DNA of 64,000 nucleotides from DATFQE01 sp963733845 (GCA_963733845.1 CAVTEM010000003.1:1-64000); one strand, 5' to 3'. Counted from the first letter of the stretch, positions 18,344 to 26,943 are shown. Program-made: numbers and translations. The notes: a model not told the origin generated them from the sequence alone.

Positions 18344-18525
18344 GCGTCTAGCGCGACGAGACCGATCCACACGGCGAGCCTCGAGGGCGGTCGGTTCATG
18401 ACCGCTGCCGAGCGGGAGTTCGTCGTCTGGTCGCTCGCTTGTCGTGGCGTCGTCACAGCCTCGACCTCGTCGCCTTGAGCCGAGCGTCGGTCATCCCAGC
18501 GCCTCGGCGCGCCATCGAGGGCGAG

Positions 18526-19308
18526 CTACGCGTCCAGCTCGAAGAGCCGGGTGGAGAAGACGGTTCGGAATCCGAGCCGCTCGTAGATGCGCTGCCCCAT
18601 CGGCGAGGAGCCGAGGACGGCGAAGGTGGCTCCGGTGCGCGCCGCGTGGCGCATCGCTTCGTTGGTGATCGCGGCACCAAAGCCACGTCGGCGGGCGTCG
18701 GGCCGCGTGCAGACGAAGTAGATGCCTGCGGTCGAGTCGGTCAGCAGGGTGGAGGCAGTGGCGACAGGATCGTCTGCCACCGTGCCGACGAAGTGGCGCC
18801 ATCGACTGTGTGGTTCGAGTCCAATGATGGCGAAGACGCTGGCGACCCAGTCGGCCTCCTTGGGCCCCTCACCGAACCCAGCGGCGAGAACCTGGCGGTA
18901 CTCGTCGAGGGCAGAGGAGTCCTCGACAGGCGTGACCTGCAACTCGGTGGCCATGGGCATGTCAGCCAAGGCGAGTTGTGCGGCCATCGCAGGTTCATCG
19001 CCCCCGTCTTCGAAGCCCGCGTCCAGAAGGAGACGCGGGAGATCGTGAGGATGCATCCCTGGGGTCCAGTGCCACGAGCCCGGCAGGGAGCGCTGCCGCA
19101 GTGCATCCCGCCACTCCTCCACCAAAAAACCGCTCCGCCCTTCGGTGGCGGTGCATCGGACAACCGCGTTGTGGTACCCGATCGGCGAACCCCCGATCGT
19201 CCACGCGATCTCGTCGTCTAGCCGTTCGACGGCGCCGCCAGCTCTCCCCATCGACAGTAGGAACTCGACGAAGTTAGTCTCGATGAGGTCAGCGGCCTGG
19301 GCGCTCAT
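18526..19308 (-). CDS. GNAT-family N-acetyltransferase
   Basis: 260 residues. The C-terminal half has the GNAT core: GIYFVCTRPDARRRGFGAAITNEAMRHAARTGATFAVLGSS.MGQRIYERLGFRTV (about 192-250), including the acetyl-CoA R-x-x-G-x-G/A loop. The N-terminal half is a degenerate GNAT-like domain. The substrate is unknown. It is encoded alone on the minus strand. Confidence 0.83.
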   Translation of the reverse strand: MSAQAADLIETNFVEFLLSMGRAGGAVERLDDEIAWTIGGSPIGYHNAVVRCTATEGRSGFLVEEWRDALRQRSLPGSWHWTPGMHPHDLPRLLLDAGFEDGGDEPAMAAQLALADMPMATELQVTPVEDSSALDEYRQVLAAGFGEGPKEADWVASVFAIIGLEPHSRWRHFVGTVADDPVATASTLLTDSTAGIYFVCTRPDARRRGFGAAITNEAMRHAARTGATFAVLGSSPMGQRIYERLGFRTVFSTRLFELDA

Positions 19309-19388
19309 GACTAAGTCTTGACTGCATCGTCGCGCCTACGCTCGAGCTGAGCCGGGCTGCGCTACCAGCGCCCCCGGGGTTCCGCGGA

Positions 19389-19613
19389 TTACCGTTGAGC
19401 GCTCGCCTCTCGGCGGGCGACCGTTTTCTTGTGGCAGCGAGGGCACTCGGCCTCGGGCCGCTCCGGCAGGTCGCTGGTCTCGTGCCAGCCCGGCGGCAGC
19501 TTGCTCACGCGCACCGCGCCGTGCTGCGTGTGGATGCGGCCGCAACGGCACGCGTACCGGGCTACGACGTGAGGACTCGCATAGCAGCACGAGTAGCCGT
19601 AGTACACCGACAT
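19389..19613 (-). CDS. Small cysteine-rich putative zinc-binding protein
   Basis: 74 residues with an ATG start. Two cysteine groups, YACRCGRIH and AECPRCHKK (about 20 and 58), could coordinate one zinc. An N-terminal GYSCCYAS segment adds more cysteines. No family is recognised. A CATAAT box 9 nt upstream of the ATG could serve as its promoter. Confidence 0.55.
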   Translation of the reverse strand: MSVYYGYSCCYASPHVVARYACRCGRIHTQHGAVRVSKLPPGWHETSDLPERPEAECPRCHKKTVARREASAQR

Positions 19614-19669
19614 GGCGTCTGGATTATGCCTCCTCCGTTAAAGCGGGAACGCGGAGTGCGGACGGGGGC

Positions 19670-19675
19670 TATCGT
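19670..19675 (+). promoter_or_regulatory. -10 box for the gene at 19683 (leaderless)
   Basis: TATCGT, 7 nt before the ATG. Confidence 0.45.
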
Positions 19676-19682
19676 CGCGACG

Positions 19683-20258
19683 ATGGAGATCGACTTCCGG
19701 CACGACGGCGACCAAGGCCGCGTGATCGTGACGTGCGTTCCGAACGACGATCCGGCCGCAGTGGGGAAGGGCCAGGGGGCGCGGGGATTTCCCGTTTGCA
19801 GCGCGACGATTTCCTATCCCGGCCGCGGATATCGGGCCTTGTTCGGCTGGGTGCAGCTCGTCTGCTCCACGGACAACGCCTTCGATGGACGCGCGTTCGA
19901 GATGGATCCGCTCGAGTTGTTCGAGGACTCTCCGGCGCCGTTCTGCTGGTACGGAGTCGCTCCGGTGCTCTTCGACGCGCCCTCACGAGACGAGCGGCAA
20001 CCGCTCGATTGGCTGGCGCACAGCTTCCTGGCGGTTGCGTCTCGTGAACCGGACGCCCGGAAGCGCGTAGTGCCGGTACTCGGCTTCTCGTGGGGTTTCG
20101 TGATCCACGATGAGGGGCGCATCGTGCTCAAGCCCGTCGAGTACCTCGCGCCCGGTGACTGGAACGACCACCTTCTGTATCTGCGCGATTGCTACCCGAG
20201 CTGGCAATTCTCCGAGCTTCCGCCCGTCTCGGTGGCGTGGCCTCGCCGGACGGCTTAG
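19683..20258 (+). CDS. Hypothetical protein
   Basis: 191 residues from the ATG at 19683, chosen because the frame upstream (to 19395) overlaps the minus-strand cysteine-rich gene and a TATCGT -10 box lies 7 nt before this ATG. The sequence MEIDFRHDGDQGRVIVTCVPNDDPAAV..., later FGWVQLVC and GFSWGFVIHDEG.I.LKP, is a globular alpha/beta protein with no recognised family. No signal peptide or membrane segment is seen. Confidence 0.65.
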   Translation: MEIDFRHDGDQGRVIVTCVPNDDPAAVGKGQGARGFPVCSATISYPGRGYRALFGWVQLVCSTDNAFDGRAFEMDPLELFEDSPAPFCWYGVAPVLFDAPSRDERQPLDWLAHSFLAVASREPDARKRVVPVLGFSWGFVIHDEGRIVLKPVEYLAPGDWNDHLLYLRDCYPSWQFSELPPVSVAWPRRTA

Positions 20259-20310
20259 AGGTTCGAGCCCGAGCGGCGTCAGCGAGCCTAACGGCGGGGC
20301 CGACGGCCGT

Positions 20311-20685
20311 CTAACCGGCCTGAGCCGCCTCCAGGATCGCAGGCAGCAGCTCACGGGCGCACTGCGCCTTCGTGAGGTATCCCGCAGCGCCGGCCTCCGT
20401 GGCGAGGTCTCGCGCGTCCGTGAACATCGAGCCGCTGATCAGGATCACGGCGCCCGCGAACCCCTGTGCGCGGATCCGGCGAGTTGCCTCCACGCCGTCC
20501 ATCGTCGGCATGTGGATGTCCATCGCGACGACGTCCGGCCGCATCTCCGAACAGCGTTCGAGGGCCTCGGCGCCGTCGCGCGCGGATGCCACCACCCGAA
20601 CCCGGACGTCGTCCGCGAGCGTCGCCTCGAGCGATTCGGCGAAGAGCTCGTCGTCGTCGACCAGGAGCACGCTGATGGGGCGCAT
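20311..20685 (-). CDS. Single-domain response regulator (receiver only)
   Basis: 124 residues, one REC domain: acidic pocket LLVDDDE at 7-13, phospho-acceptor Asp in VVAMDIHMPTMDG at about residue 56, switch Ser in ILISGS, and the conserved Lys in YLTKAQCARELLPAI. There is no output domain and no kinase nearby, so it is an orphan CheY-like relay. TAGGGT lies 7 nt before the ATG, a leaderless arrangement, 132 bp from the divergent pdxS. Confidence 0.92.
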   Translation of the reverse strand: MRPISVLLVDDDELFAESLEATLADDVRVRVVASARDGAEALERCSEMRPDVVAMDIHMPTMDGVEATRRIRAQGFAGAVILISGSMFTDARDLATEAGAAGYLTKAQCARELLPAILEAAQAG

Positions 20686-20692
20686 CGTTTTG

Positions 20693-20698
20693 ACCCTA
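20693..20698 (-). promoter_or_regulatory. -10 box of response regulator (leaderless)
   Basis: TAGGGT on the minus strand, 7 nt before the ATG at 20685. Confidence 0.5.
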
Positions 20699-20803
20699 TC
20701 GGCAGGACTCCCGGAACGGGGGTATGGCGCATTCGAGCCTCATGCACTGCGGGGAGGGAGGCGACCCCGGGCGCGATCCCGGCGAGCGCGCCACTACTCT
20801 CAC

Positions 20804-20809
20804 TAGAAT
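20804..20809 (+). promoter_or_regulatory. -10 box of pdxS (leaderless)
   Basis: TAGAAT, 7 nt before the ATG at 20817. The same hexamer and spacing precede pdxT. Confidence 0.6.
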
Positions 20810-20816
20810 CGTCGCA

Positions 20817-21701
20817 ATGGCGGAAATCGGGACGATGCGCGTCAAGGGCGGCCTCGCCGAGATGCTCAAGGGCGGGGTGATCATGGACGTCACCGACGCC
20901 GACCAGGCGCGGATCGCCGAGGACGCCGGGGCCGTCGCCGTGATGGCGCTCGAGCGAGTCCCGGCCGACATCCGCGCCGAGGGCGGAGTCGCGCGTATGG
21001 CCGATCCCGACAAGATCACGGAGATCCAGGAGGCCGTGTCCATCCCGGTCATGGCCAAGGCGCGCATCGGCCACTTCGTCGAGGCCCAGATCCTGGAGGC
21101 GCTCGAGGTCGACTACATCGACGAGAGCGAGGTGCTCACGCCGGCCGACGAGGAGCACCACATCGACAAGTGGAAGTTCACGGTTCCCTTCGTCTGCGGC
21201 TGCCGCAACCTGGGCGAGGCACTCCGCCGGATCGCCGAGGGCGCCGCGATGATCCGAACGAAGGGCGAGGCCGGCACCGGCGACGTCTCCAACGCCGTCC
21301 GCCACATGCGCGAGGTCACGGGCGGCATCCGTCGGCTGCAGTCGCTCCGCGAGGAGGAGCTGTTCGCCGAGGCTAAGGCCCTCCAGGCCCCGTACGAGCT
21401 GGTCAAGTGGGTGGCCGGGAACGGCCGCCTCCCGGTCGTGACCTTCACGGCGGGTGGGATCGCCACGCCGGCCGACGCGGCGATGTGCATGCAGTTCGGG
21501 ATGGACGGCGTCTTCGTCGGCTCGGGGATATTCAAGTCCGGCGATCCCTCCACGCGGGCGAAGGCGATCGTGGAGGCGACGACGCACTACAACGACGCCG
21601 AGGTGCTCGCCCGCGTCTCCGCGGGGCTCGGCGAGGCGATGGTTGGCATCGCCTCCGGCTCGATCGCGCCCGAGCAGCTGCTCGAGACTCGCGGCTGGTA
21701 G
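20817..21701 (+). CDS. pdxS: Pyridoxal 5'-phosphate synthase, synthase subunit PdxS
   Basis: 294 residues, full family length. PdxS builds PLP from ribose 5-phosphate, glyceraldehyde 3-phosphate and ammonia delivered by PdxT, as a dodecameric barrel in the cytosol. Diagnostic segments are GGVIMDVTDADQARIAEDAGAVAVMALERVPADIR, the catalytic Lys in IPVMAKARIGHFVEAQ (about 74-89), the second Lys in MIRTKGEAGTGDV (about 143-155), and TFTAGGIATPADAA with GVFVGSGIFKS near the end. It is separated from pdxT by a minus-strand protease gene, so the two are not one operon. Confidence 0.97.
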   Translation: MAEIGTMRVKGGLAEMLKGGVIMDVTDADQARIAEDAGAVAVMALERVPADIRAEGGVARMADPDKITEIQEAVSIPVMAKARIGHFVEAQILEALEVDYIDESEVLTPADEEHHIDKWKFTVPFVCGCRNLGEALRRIAEGAAMIRTKGEAGTGDVSNAVRHMREVTGGIRRLQSLREEELFAEAKALQAPYELVKWVAGNGRLPVVTFTAGGIATPADAAMCMQFGMDGVFVGSGIFKSGDPSTRAKAIVEATTHYNDAEVLARVSAGLGEAMVGIASGSIAPEQLLETRGW

Positions 21702-21740
21702 GAGGAGGCGCCCGCAGGCGCCCCCTCCACACGTGAGCGT

Positions 21741-22760
21741 CTAGAGAATCCCGCGGTCCTCGAAGGCCTTGCGGACCTTCGCGACGTCGCCGGGATAGAG
21801 CTTCTGTGCAGCGGCCACGGTGCTCTGCGCGAGCTGCCTCATCGTCGGGTCACGCTGACCGAAGTGCGACTCGAGAATGATCGTGTCCGCGTGGACGTGG
21901 CCGATGGCGTTCCGGATGTCCCAGAGCGCCCGCGACCAGATCCGCCCCGTCGCGTGAACGCTGTTCGGGTTCACGTTCTCCGGGTAGTGCAGGTTGAGGT
22001 CGGTCCGGCGCAGACAGTGCGGAGTCGTCGACGTATATGACACCGAGTCCCAGTCCGCCACGCACGGCGCGTCGGGCGTCGGCGAGATCACGTTCGAGAC
22101 GGTGACGGCCCAGTAGTCCCCGAAGCCCTCGCCGATCGAGAAGGCCTCGAACGAGAACCCGTAGCCGAACGGGACCTGCTGCGAGTCCTGGATCGCGTGG
22201 CCGAGCTCGTGGAGGATCACCTCGGCGTCCTCGCCGTCGTCGACGCCGCCCTTGCCGAGCTTGATCATGTCCTTCTTGTCCCACGAGAACGAGTTGTCCA
22301 GGCCCCACTGGTTGATGCGGACGTCCTGCGACTCCTTGTTCACCGGCCGCAGCGTCGAGCCGAAGCCGAGGCTCTGGATGTACTTCTGCGCCTCGGTGAT
22401 CCAGTAGTACGCCATGACCTGCTCGAAGCGGTCGTCGTTCCGGCGGTAGTTGAACTGGTTCGTCGGCGAGTACGCCGGGTCGCCGGTTTCGCTCACGATG
22501 TTGACCCAGTCGCCGACGAGGCGTCCCGAGCCGTCCAGGTTCGTCAAGCCGACCTTGTGGTACGCCGAAGCCAGGGCCGGGTAGTCGGCGTCCTTCTGGT
22601 CGGTGAGCGCCTGGTTCTGCAGATCGGCGACCGGGTTCGGGAGGAAGACGGTTCCCTCTCCGGTCGATTGTCCATTGCCGGGCTTCGCGCCGAACGCGAC
22701 GGTGACTCCCACGGTGGCGAGCAGCGCAACGAAGCCGACGGCCAAGATGATGCGACGCAA
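21741..22760 (-). CDS. Secreted zinc metalloprotease
   Basis: About 339 residues. A signal anchor (RRIILAVGFVALLATVGVTVAFG) is followed by a metalloprotease core with the zinc motif HELGHAIQD and a downstream Glu in EGFGDYWAVTVS, the third-ligand arrangement of M36/M4-like gluzincins. PYxxG-type propeptide motifs are not obvious. A TTG start at 22760 is preferred because GGGGAGG is 8 nt upstream; a GTG at 22787 is also open. It is convergent with pdxS and divergent from pdxT. Presumably extracellular protein degradation. Confidence 0.82.
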   Translation of the reverse strand: MRRIILAVGFVALLATVGVTVAFGAKPGNGQSTGEGTVFLPNPVADLQNQALTDQKDADYPALASAYHKVGLTNLDGSGRLVGDWVNIVSETGDPAYSPTNQFNYRRNDDRFEQVMAYYWITEAQKYIQSLGFGSTLRPVNKESQDVRINQWGLDNSFSWDKKDMIKLGKGGVDDGEDAEVILHELGHAIQDSQQVPFGYGFSFEAFSIGEGFGDYWAVTVSNVISPTPDAPCVADWDSVSYTSTTPHCLRRTDLNLHYPENVNPNSVHATGRIWSRALWDIRNAIGHVHADTIILESHFGQRDPTMRQLAQSTVAAAQKLYPGDVAKVRKAFEDRGIL

Positions 22761-22839
22761 GCTGTAAACCTCCCCTTGGAGAAACACTGACGGCGGGCAG
22801 AGTACAGCGAAATCGAGAAAGCTCTATCAGCAGCGACCA

Positions 22840-22845
22840 TAGAAT
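22840..22845 (+). promoter_or_regulatory. -10 box of pdxT (leaderless)
   Basis: TAGAAT, 7 nt before the GTG at 22853, matching the pdxS promoter in hexamer and spacing. Confidence 0.6.
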
Positions 22846-22852
22846 TCGCGCC

Positions 22853-23422
22853 GTGGCAACGGCACCCCGTATCGGCGTCCTGGCCGTCCAGGGCAACTTC
22901 CGCGAGCATGCGGCCGTGCTGAAGCGGCTCGGGGCCGAGCCGGTCGAGGTGCGCAAGGCGGAGGAGCTCGACGGCCTGGACGGGCTCGTCATCCCGGGCG
23001 GCGAGTCGACCGCGATCACGCGGCTGATGCGCCTCTACGGGATCGAGGACGCGCTCCGGCGCTTCGAGCGGCCGGTCTTCGGCACCTGCGCGGGGATGAT
23101 CCTGCTCGACCGCGACCACCTCGGGCTTGTCGACGTCGCGGTCAGCCGCAACGCCTACGGCCGCCAGGTGGCCAGCTTCGAGGCCGACCTCGAGCTGACG
23201 GGGGAGGACGAGCCGCTGCGCGGCGTCTTCATCCGAGCGCCCCGCGTCGTCGACGCCGGTCCGGCTGTCGAGGTGCTCGCCGAGCTCGACGGCGAGCCCG
23301 TGCTGCTCCGGGACGGCCGCTTCCTGGTCGCCTCGTTCCATCCCGAGCTGACGGACGACACCCGCGTCCACGAGCGCTTCCTGCAACTCGTCGAAGAGGA
23401 GAGGTATGTCGGGTCACAGTAA
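22853..23422 (+). CDS. pdxT: Pyridoxal 5'-phosphate synthase glutaminase subunit PdxT
   Basis: 189 residues. Class I glutaminase that feeds ammonia to PdxS. It has VLAVQGNFREHAAVLKRLGAE, the oxyanion IPGGES (about 49-54), the nucleophile Cys in VFGTCAGMILL (about 83), and the His-Glu pair in ASFHPELT (about 170-176). A GTG start 7 nt after TAGAAT suggests a leaderless mRNA. Its 3' end overlaps yebC by 17 nt, so the two are co-translated. Confidence 0.96.
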   Translation: MATAPRIGVLAVQGNFREHAAVLKRLGAEPVEVRKAEELDGLDGLVIPGGESTAITRLMRLYGIEDALRRFERPVFGTCAGMILLDRDHLGLVDVAVSRNAYGRQVASFEADLELTGEDEPLRGVFIRAPRVVDAGPAVEVLAELDGEPVLLRDGRFLVASFHPELTDDTRVHERFLQLVEEERYVGSQ

Positions 23423-24158
23423 GTGGTCGTCGATCAAGCACAAGAAGGGTGCGGCCGACGCCAAGCGGGGCAAGCTCTTCTCCAAGCTCTCGCGCGCGAT
23501 CATCGTCGCCGCGAAGGAGGGCGGGCCCGATCCCGCCGGCAACCTCGCCCTGCAGAACGCGATCGAAAAGGCTCGTAGCTACTCGATGCCGAAGGACAAC
23601 ATCGAGCGCGCGATAGCCCGCGGGTCCGGCGCCGACTCGGACGCGGCGACGTTCGAGCAGATCGTCTACGAGGGCTACGGCCCGAGCGGGATCGCGCTGA
23701 TGGTCGAGGCGCTGACGGACAACCGCAACCGGACCGCCTCCGAGGTCCGGCATCTCTTCGCCAAGCACGACGGGAACCTGGGCGCGACCGGCGCCGTTGC
23801 CTGGCTCTTCGAACGCCAGGGGATCATCCTCGTGCCGGACGGCGTCGACGAGGACGAGCTGACGCTCGCGGCCGCCGAGGGCGGCGCCGACGACGTTGCG
23901 CTCGACGGCTCCAGCTACCAGGTCACCGTCGCGCCCGAGAACCTCTCGGCGGTGCGCGAGGCGATCGAGGCGGCGGGGCTGCCGGTCGACTCGGCCGAGC
24001 TGACGATGGTCCCCAAGACCACGGTCGAGGTCGCCGAGGAGACGGTCGCGCGGAAGGTCCTACGGCTCGTCGACGCCCTGGAGGAGAACGACGACGTCCA
24101 GGACGTCTACGCGAATTTCGACATCCCGGAGCGGATGCTCGAAGCCGTCGCGAGCTAG
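23406..24158 (+). CDS. yebC: YebC/PmpR-family DNA-binding regulator
   Basis: 250 residues, standard length, beginning with the invariant MSGHSKWSSIKHKKGAADAKRGKLFSKLSR. Members bind DNA as regulators, sit classically next to ruvC-ruvA-ruvB, and a subset help ribosomes through proline stretches. The polyproline proteins in this window make the last role worth noting. An upstream AGGAGAGG and a 17-nt overlap with pdxT indicate coupling. Two secreted-protein genes on the minus strand separate it from ruvC. Confidence 0.95.
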   Translation: MSGHSKWSSIKHKKGAADAKRGKLFSKLSRAIIVAAKEGGPDPAGNLALQNAIEKARSYSMPKDNIERAIARGSGADSDAATFEQIVYEGYGPSGIALMVEALTDNRNRTASEVRHLFAKHDGNLGATGAVAWLFERQGIILVPDGVDEDELTLAAAEGGADDVALDGSSYQVTVAPENLSAVREAIEAAGLPVDSAELTMVPKTTVEVAEETVARKVLRLVDALEENDDVQDVYANFDIPERMLEAVAS

Positions 24159-25045
24159 CGAACGCCGACGCTCGTGCTCGGCACGGTGACCGTGCCGACG
24201 GACGCCGTGACGCGGTACCGGCCCCGGACGGGCGCGCGCGTGACGTAGTTGCCCTGCTTGTCGGTGCGCGTTCTCGCCACGCGCTGCCAGGCCGAGCCGA
24301 CCCGCCGTTCGAGCGCGATCTGCGCGCCGAGGACGCGGTGGCGGAAGGCGTCCACGACGCGGCCGCGCAGGAGCCTGCCGACCCGGCCGGCGCGGATCGA
24401 GACGAGCGCCGGCGCAAAGTTGCCCTCCAGGCGCACCCCGGCGACCGCGATGAAGGCCTGGCCGCGGTTCCAGCTAGTCGGCAGCACGCCGCCCTCGATG
24501 CGGAAGTCGTCGCTCCGGGGCTCGAGGAGCGTAAAGCGGGCGACGGCAAAGACGCCCTGTCCGAGCGGGAACGCCATCGCCGCCTCGGCGCGCGCATTGT
24601 CGGGAGTGTTCGCGGCCACCTTCAGGACGTAGAACCCCTGGATCGTGCCGACCTGGGTCTTCCCGACGAGGTGAGGGATGGCGATCTGTCCGCGCTGGTC
24701 CTCCGGGAAGCCGAGCGTGATCGCGGCCAGGGTGGCGGCCTCGGCGCTCTGGGCCGTGGTCTTGATCGCGATCGACCAGTCGATCGTCGCGTTCCCCGCG
24801 AGGCCCGGCACCGTCGTGGAGTCGAAGCGCGGGCCGAGCCAGCGTCCCGACTCGAGCGCCCGAGCGGAGGACGCGAAGCGGGGCGGCGAGGCCAGGGCGA
24901 GCGTGAGGCCGGCCGGGAAGGAAGCCGGCGCCGTCACGCGCACCGGGACGCGTTCGATGCCGTTCGTCGCCGCAGGCCGAGCTTCCGGAGAGGTGGCAGC
25001 AGCTCCGGTCACGACGAGCACGCCTAAGAGGGCCAGCCACCGCAC
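24155..25045 (-). CDS. Secreted protein with C-terminal carboxypeptidase-regulatory-like domain
   Basis: 296 residues from the GTG at 25045 (open frame to 25531, but the extension overlaps the next gene). A signal peptide (RWLALLGVLVVTGAAATS) leads to a middle domain of about 190 residues of unknown type and a C-terminal beta sandwich (LLRGRVVDAFRHRVLGAQIALERRVGSAWQRVARTRTDKQGNYVTRAPVRGRYRVTAS) typical of CarboxypepD_reg-like folds. Its TAG stop shares CTAG with the yebC stop. Extracellular or cell-wall role, function unknown. TAGCTT lies 8 nt before the start. Confidence 0.72.
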   Translation of the reverse strand: MRWLALLGVLVVTGAAATSPEARPAATNGIERVPVRVTAPASFPAGLTLALASPPRFASSARALESGRWLGPRFDSTTVPGLAGNATIDWSIAIKTTAQSAEAATLAAITLGFPEDQRGQIAIPHLVGKTQVGTIQGFYVLKVAANTPDNARAEAAMAFPLGQGVFAVARFTLLEPRSDDFRIEGGVLPTSWNRGQAFIAVAGVRLEGNFAPALVSIRAGRVGRLLRGRVVDAFRHRVLGAQIALERRVGSAWQRVARTRTDKQGNYVTRAPVRGRYRVTASVGTVTVPSTSVGVR

Positions 25046-25056
25046 GGCGCTACAAG

Positions 25057-25797
25057 CTAGCGGAGGCGCAGGCGGTGCGAGACCAGGCGGCCCGCGGAAG
25101 TGCGTACGACGACCATGTAGCTCCCGGCCCGGACGCTCTTGCGGATCCGCATTCGCAGCACGTTCCGGCCACGCTTGAGCAACACCGATTTCGCCTGCAC
25201 GCGGCGGGCTCCCTTGCGGAGCTCCAGCGCTGCCCGCGTCGCGGCCCCGGCCTGAACGGTGGCGACGACTACACGGCCCGGTGCGAGCCGGACGCTGAGC
25301 CGTGAAACCGTCGCGGCCGGTGCCCTCACCGGCGGCGGATGCTCGATCGGAGGCGGCGGTGGAGGCGGCGCGGGCGGAGTCGGCGGCGGCGGGCCGGGCG
25401 GAGGCGGGCCTGGCGGCGGAGGTCCGGGCGGCGGCGGAGGCTCGGAACCGACCGTGAAGTCGCCGTACATGTAGGGGTAGTGCGGGTCGCACTGGAAATG
25501 GAACGAGCCCGCAGCCAGGTCGAGCGTCCACGTGACCGTCTCCTCGACTTCCACCTTGGTGGCCCGGTCGACGCCCGGCCCGGTGAGGTGGAAGTTGTGG
25601 ATTGTCGAGAGGTCGCTGACCTCGATGTCGTAGGTCCCCGGGGCCAGATTCGTAACCGGCGAGCCGTCCTGGCGTGTGAGCGTGATGATCGAACCCGGCC
25701 CGACCGTTCCGATCAGCTTCTCGGCCTGAGCCGCAGGCTCGGCGGCCGGTGCGAGAACGAACACGGCGGCGAGCGTGGCTGCGGCTAGCACACGCAT
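25057..25797 (-). CDS. Secreted cupredoxin-like protein with Pro/Gly linker
   Basis: 246 residues. Signal peptide (MRVLAAATLAAVFVLAPAAEPAAQA), then a cupredoxin domain (about 28-125) with the copper-type ligand pattern: His in TIHNFHLTG and the cluster FHFQCDPHYPYMYG giving Cys, His and a possible Met. A PPPPPG-repeat linker follows (about 130-165), then a C-terminal beta-rich region of about 75 residues. It probably binds type 1 copper and may carry electrons outside the cell. Upstream TAGGTC is only a weak match to the window's -10 pattern. Confidence 0.8.
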   Translation of the reverse strand: MRVLAAATLAAVFVLAPAAEPAAQAEKLIGTVGPGSIITLTRQDGSPVTNLAPGTYDIEVSDLSTIHNFHLTGPGVDRATKVEVEETVTWTLDLAAGSFHFQCDPHYPYMYGDFTVGSEPPPPPGPPPPGPPPPGPPPPTPPAPPPPPPPIEHPPPVRAPAATVSRLSVRLAPGRVVVATVQAGAATRAALELRKGARRVQAKSVLLKRGRNVLRMRIRKSVRAGSYMVVVRTSAGRLVSHRLRLR

Positions 25798-25869
25798 CTG
25801 CGTGGACCTACGGTCTTCTGCAAGGACCGGATTGGCTCTGCGAGCGGCAGGAACGTCCGAAGTGGTGCC

Positions 25870-25875
25870 TAACCT
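25870..25875 (+). promoter_or_regulatory. -10 box of ruvC (leaderless)
   Basis: TAACCT, 6 nt before the GTG at 25882. Confidence 0.5.
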
Positions 25876-25881
25876 CGAGTC

Positions 25882-26370
25882 GTGAAGGTCATAGGCATCG
25901 ATCCGGGAACTGCTGCGTGCGGGTACGCCATCGTCCAAGGAAAAGGAAACCGCCTCACGGCACTCGACTACGGCTGGTGGAAGACCGGGGCGGCGCAGCG
26001 GCCCCAGGCCCGCCTCGGGAGGATCTACGACGGCGTGAAGGAGCTCATCGAGGACTACCGGCCCGATGCCGTCGCGCTCGAGGAGTCGTTCGTCGGCGCC
26101 GACGCCCGCACCGCGCTCTCGGTCGGCCAGGCCCGCGGCGCCATCCTCGTCGCGTGCGAGCTCGCCGGCGTCGAGGCCGTTGAGTACGCGCCCGCTCACG
26201 TCAAGCAGGCGGTCTGCGGCTACGGACGCGCCGAGAAGGCACAGGTGCAACGGATGGTGCAGGCGATCCTCGGGCTGAAGGAGCTCCCGCAGCCCCACCA
26301 TGCGGCGGACGCGCTCGCGGTCGGGATCTGCCATGCGCTGGCGCCCCCGCTCCTGCGCGCGGTCGGATGA
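25882..26370 (+). CDS. ruvC: Holliday-junction resolvase RuvC
   Basis: 162 residues. Endonuclease that cuts four-way junctions with RuvAB. RNase-H-fold acidic residues are in GIDPGTAACGYAIV (Asp7), LEESFVG (about residues 67-73) and HHAADALAVGICHAL (about 139-153). GTG start, leaderless box upstream. It overlaps ruvA by 4 nt (ATGA), the usual ruvCAB arrangement. Confidence 0.96.
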   Translation: MKVIGIDPGTAACGYAIVQGKGNRLTALDYGWWKTGAAQRPQARLGRIYDGVKELIEDYRPDAVALEESFVGADARTALSVGQARGAILVACELAGVEAVEYAPAHVKQAVCGYGRAEKAQVQRMVQAILGLKELPQPHHAADALAVGICHALAPPLLRAVG

Positions 26371-26943
26371 GTCTCGCGAGACTGACCGGCCGCCCGGCCG
26401 GGCTGCGGGGGCGAGTCGCTCGTGCTCGACGTGAACGGGGTCGGCTACCTCGTCACCTCCACGCAGAGCGCGCTGCGCCGCGCGCAGGGTGCCCAGGAGC
26501 TGACGGTCGAGATCTATACGCACGTTCGCGAGGACGCGCTGCAGCTCTACGGCTTCGCCGATACCGCCGAACGCGAGCTGTTCGAGCACCTGCTGTCGGT
26601 GTCCGGAGTGGGGCCGAAGGTGGCGCTCGCGATCGTGTCCGGCTCGACCCCCTCCGACCTGCGGCGTGCGATTGCCCTCGAGGACATCACGCGCTTCGTC
26701 GCGATTCCGGGCATCGGCAAGAAGACCGCTCAGCGGGTGGTGCTCGAGCTGCGCGAGAAGCTCGGCGCCGAGACCGCCGCCGAGGTCGAGGCGCGGCCCG
26801 GGGCGGCGCCCGAGCTGGTGGCGCGGGACGCTCTGGTCGAGCTGGGCTTCTCGGTCGTCGAGGCCGAGCAGGCGCTCGCGGGCGTCGATCCCGAGCTGCA
26901 GCCCGAGGAGCGCGTGCGGCGGGCGCTGAGGAAGGCCGCGTGA
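26367..26943 (+). CDS. ruvA: Holliday-junction branch-migration subunit RuvA, frameshifted near the start
   Basis: RuvA tetramers hold the junction for RuvB. The ATG at 26367 overlapping ruvC begins SLARLTGRPAG, then the frame is lost in a run of five G at about 26402-26406. The normal sequence ESLVLDVNGVGYLV resumes in another frame and continues through two helix-hairpin-helix motifs (LLSVSGVGPKVALAI and FVAIPGIGKKTAQRVVLEL) and the RuvB-binding C-terminal domain to 26943. Joined length about 192 residues, normal for the family. A G-run length error is the likely cause. Confidence 0.93.

Noticed and set aside
18811..18823. 13-nt copy of the tRNA T-loop sequence TGGTTCGAGTCCA, possible att site
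   Set aside because: It lies inside a conserved GNAT coding sequence, is short, and there is no integrase in the window.
19336..19390. tRNA-like GGCGCTGGTAGCGCAGCCCGG on the minus strand
   Set aside because: Only a D-arm-like stretch; no anticodon stem, T-arm or matching acceptor follows.
20262..20285. GGTTCGAGCCCG resembling a tRNA T-arm after the gene ending at 20258
   Set aside because: Flanks do not pair into a T-stem and no cloverleaf can be drawn.
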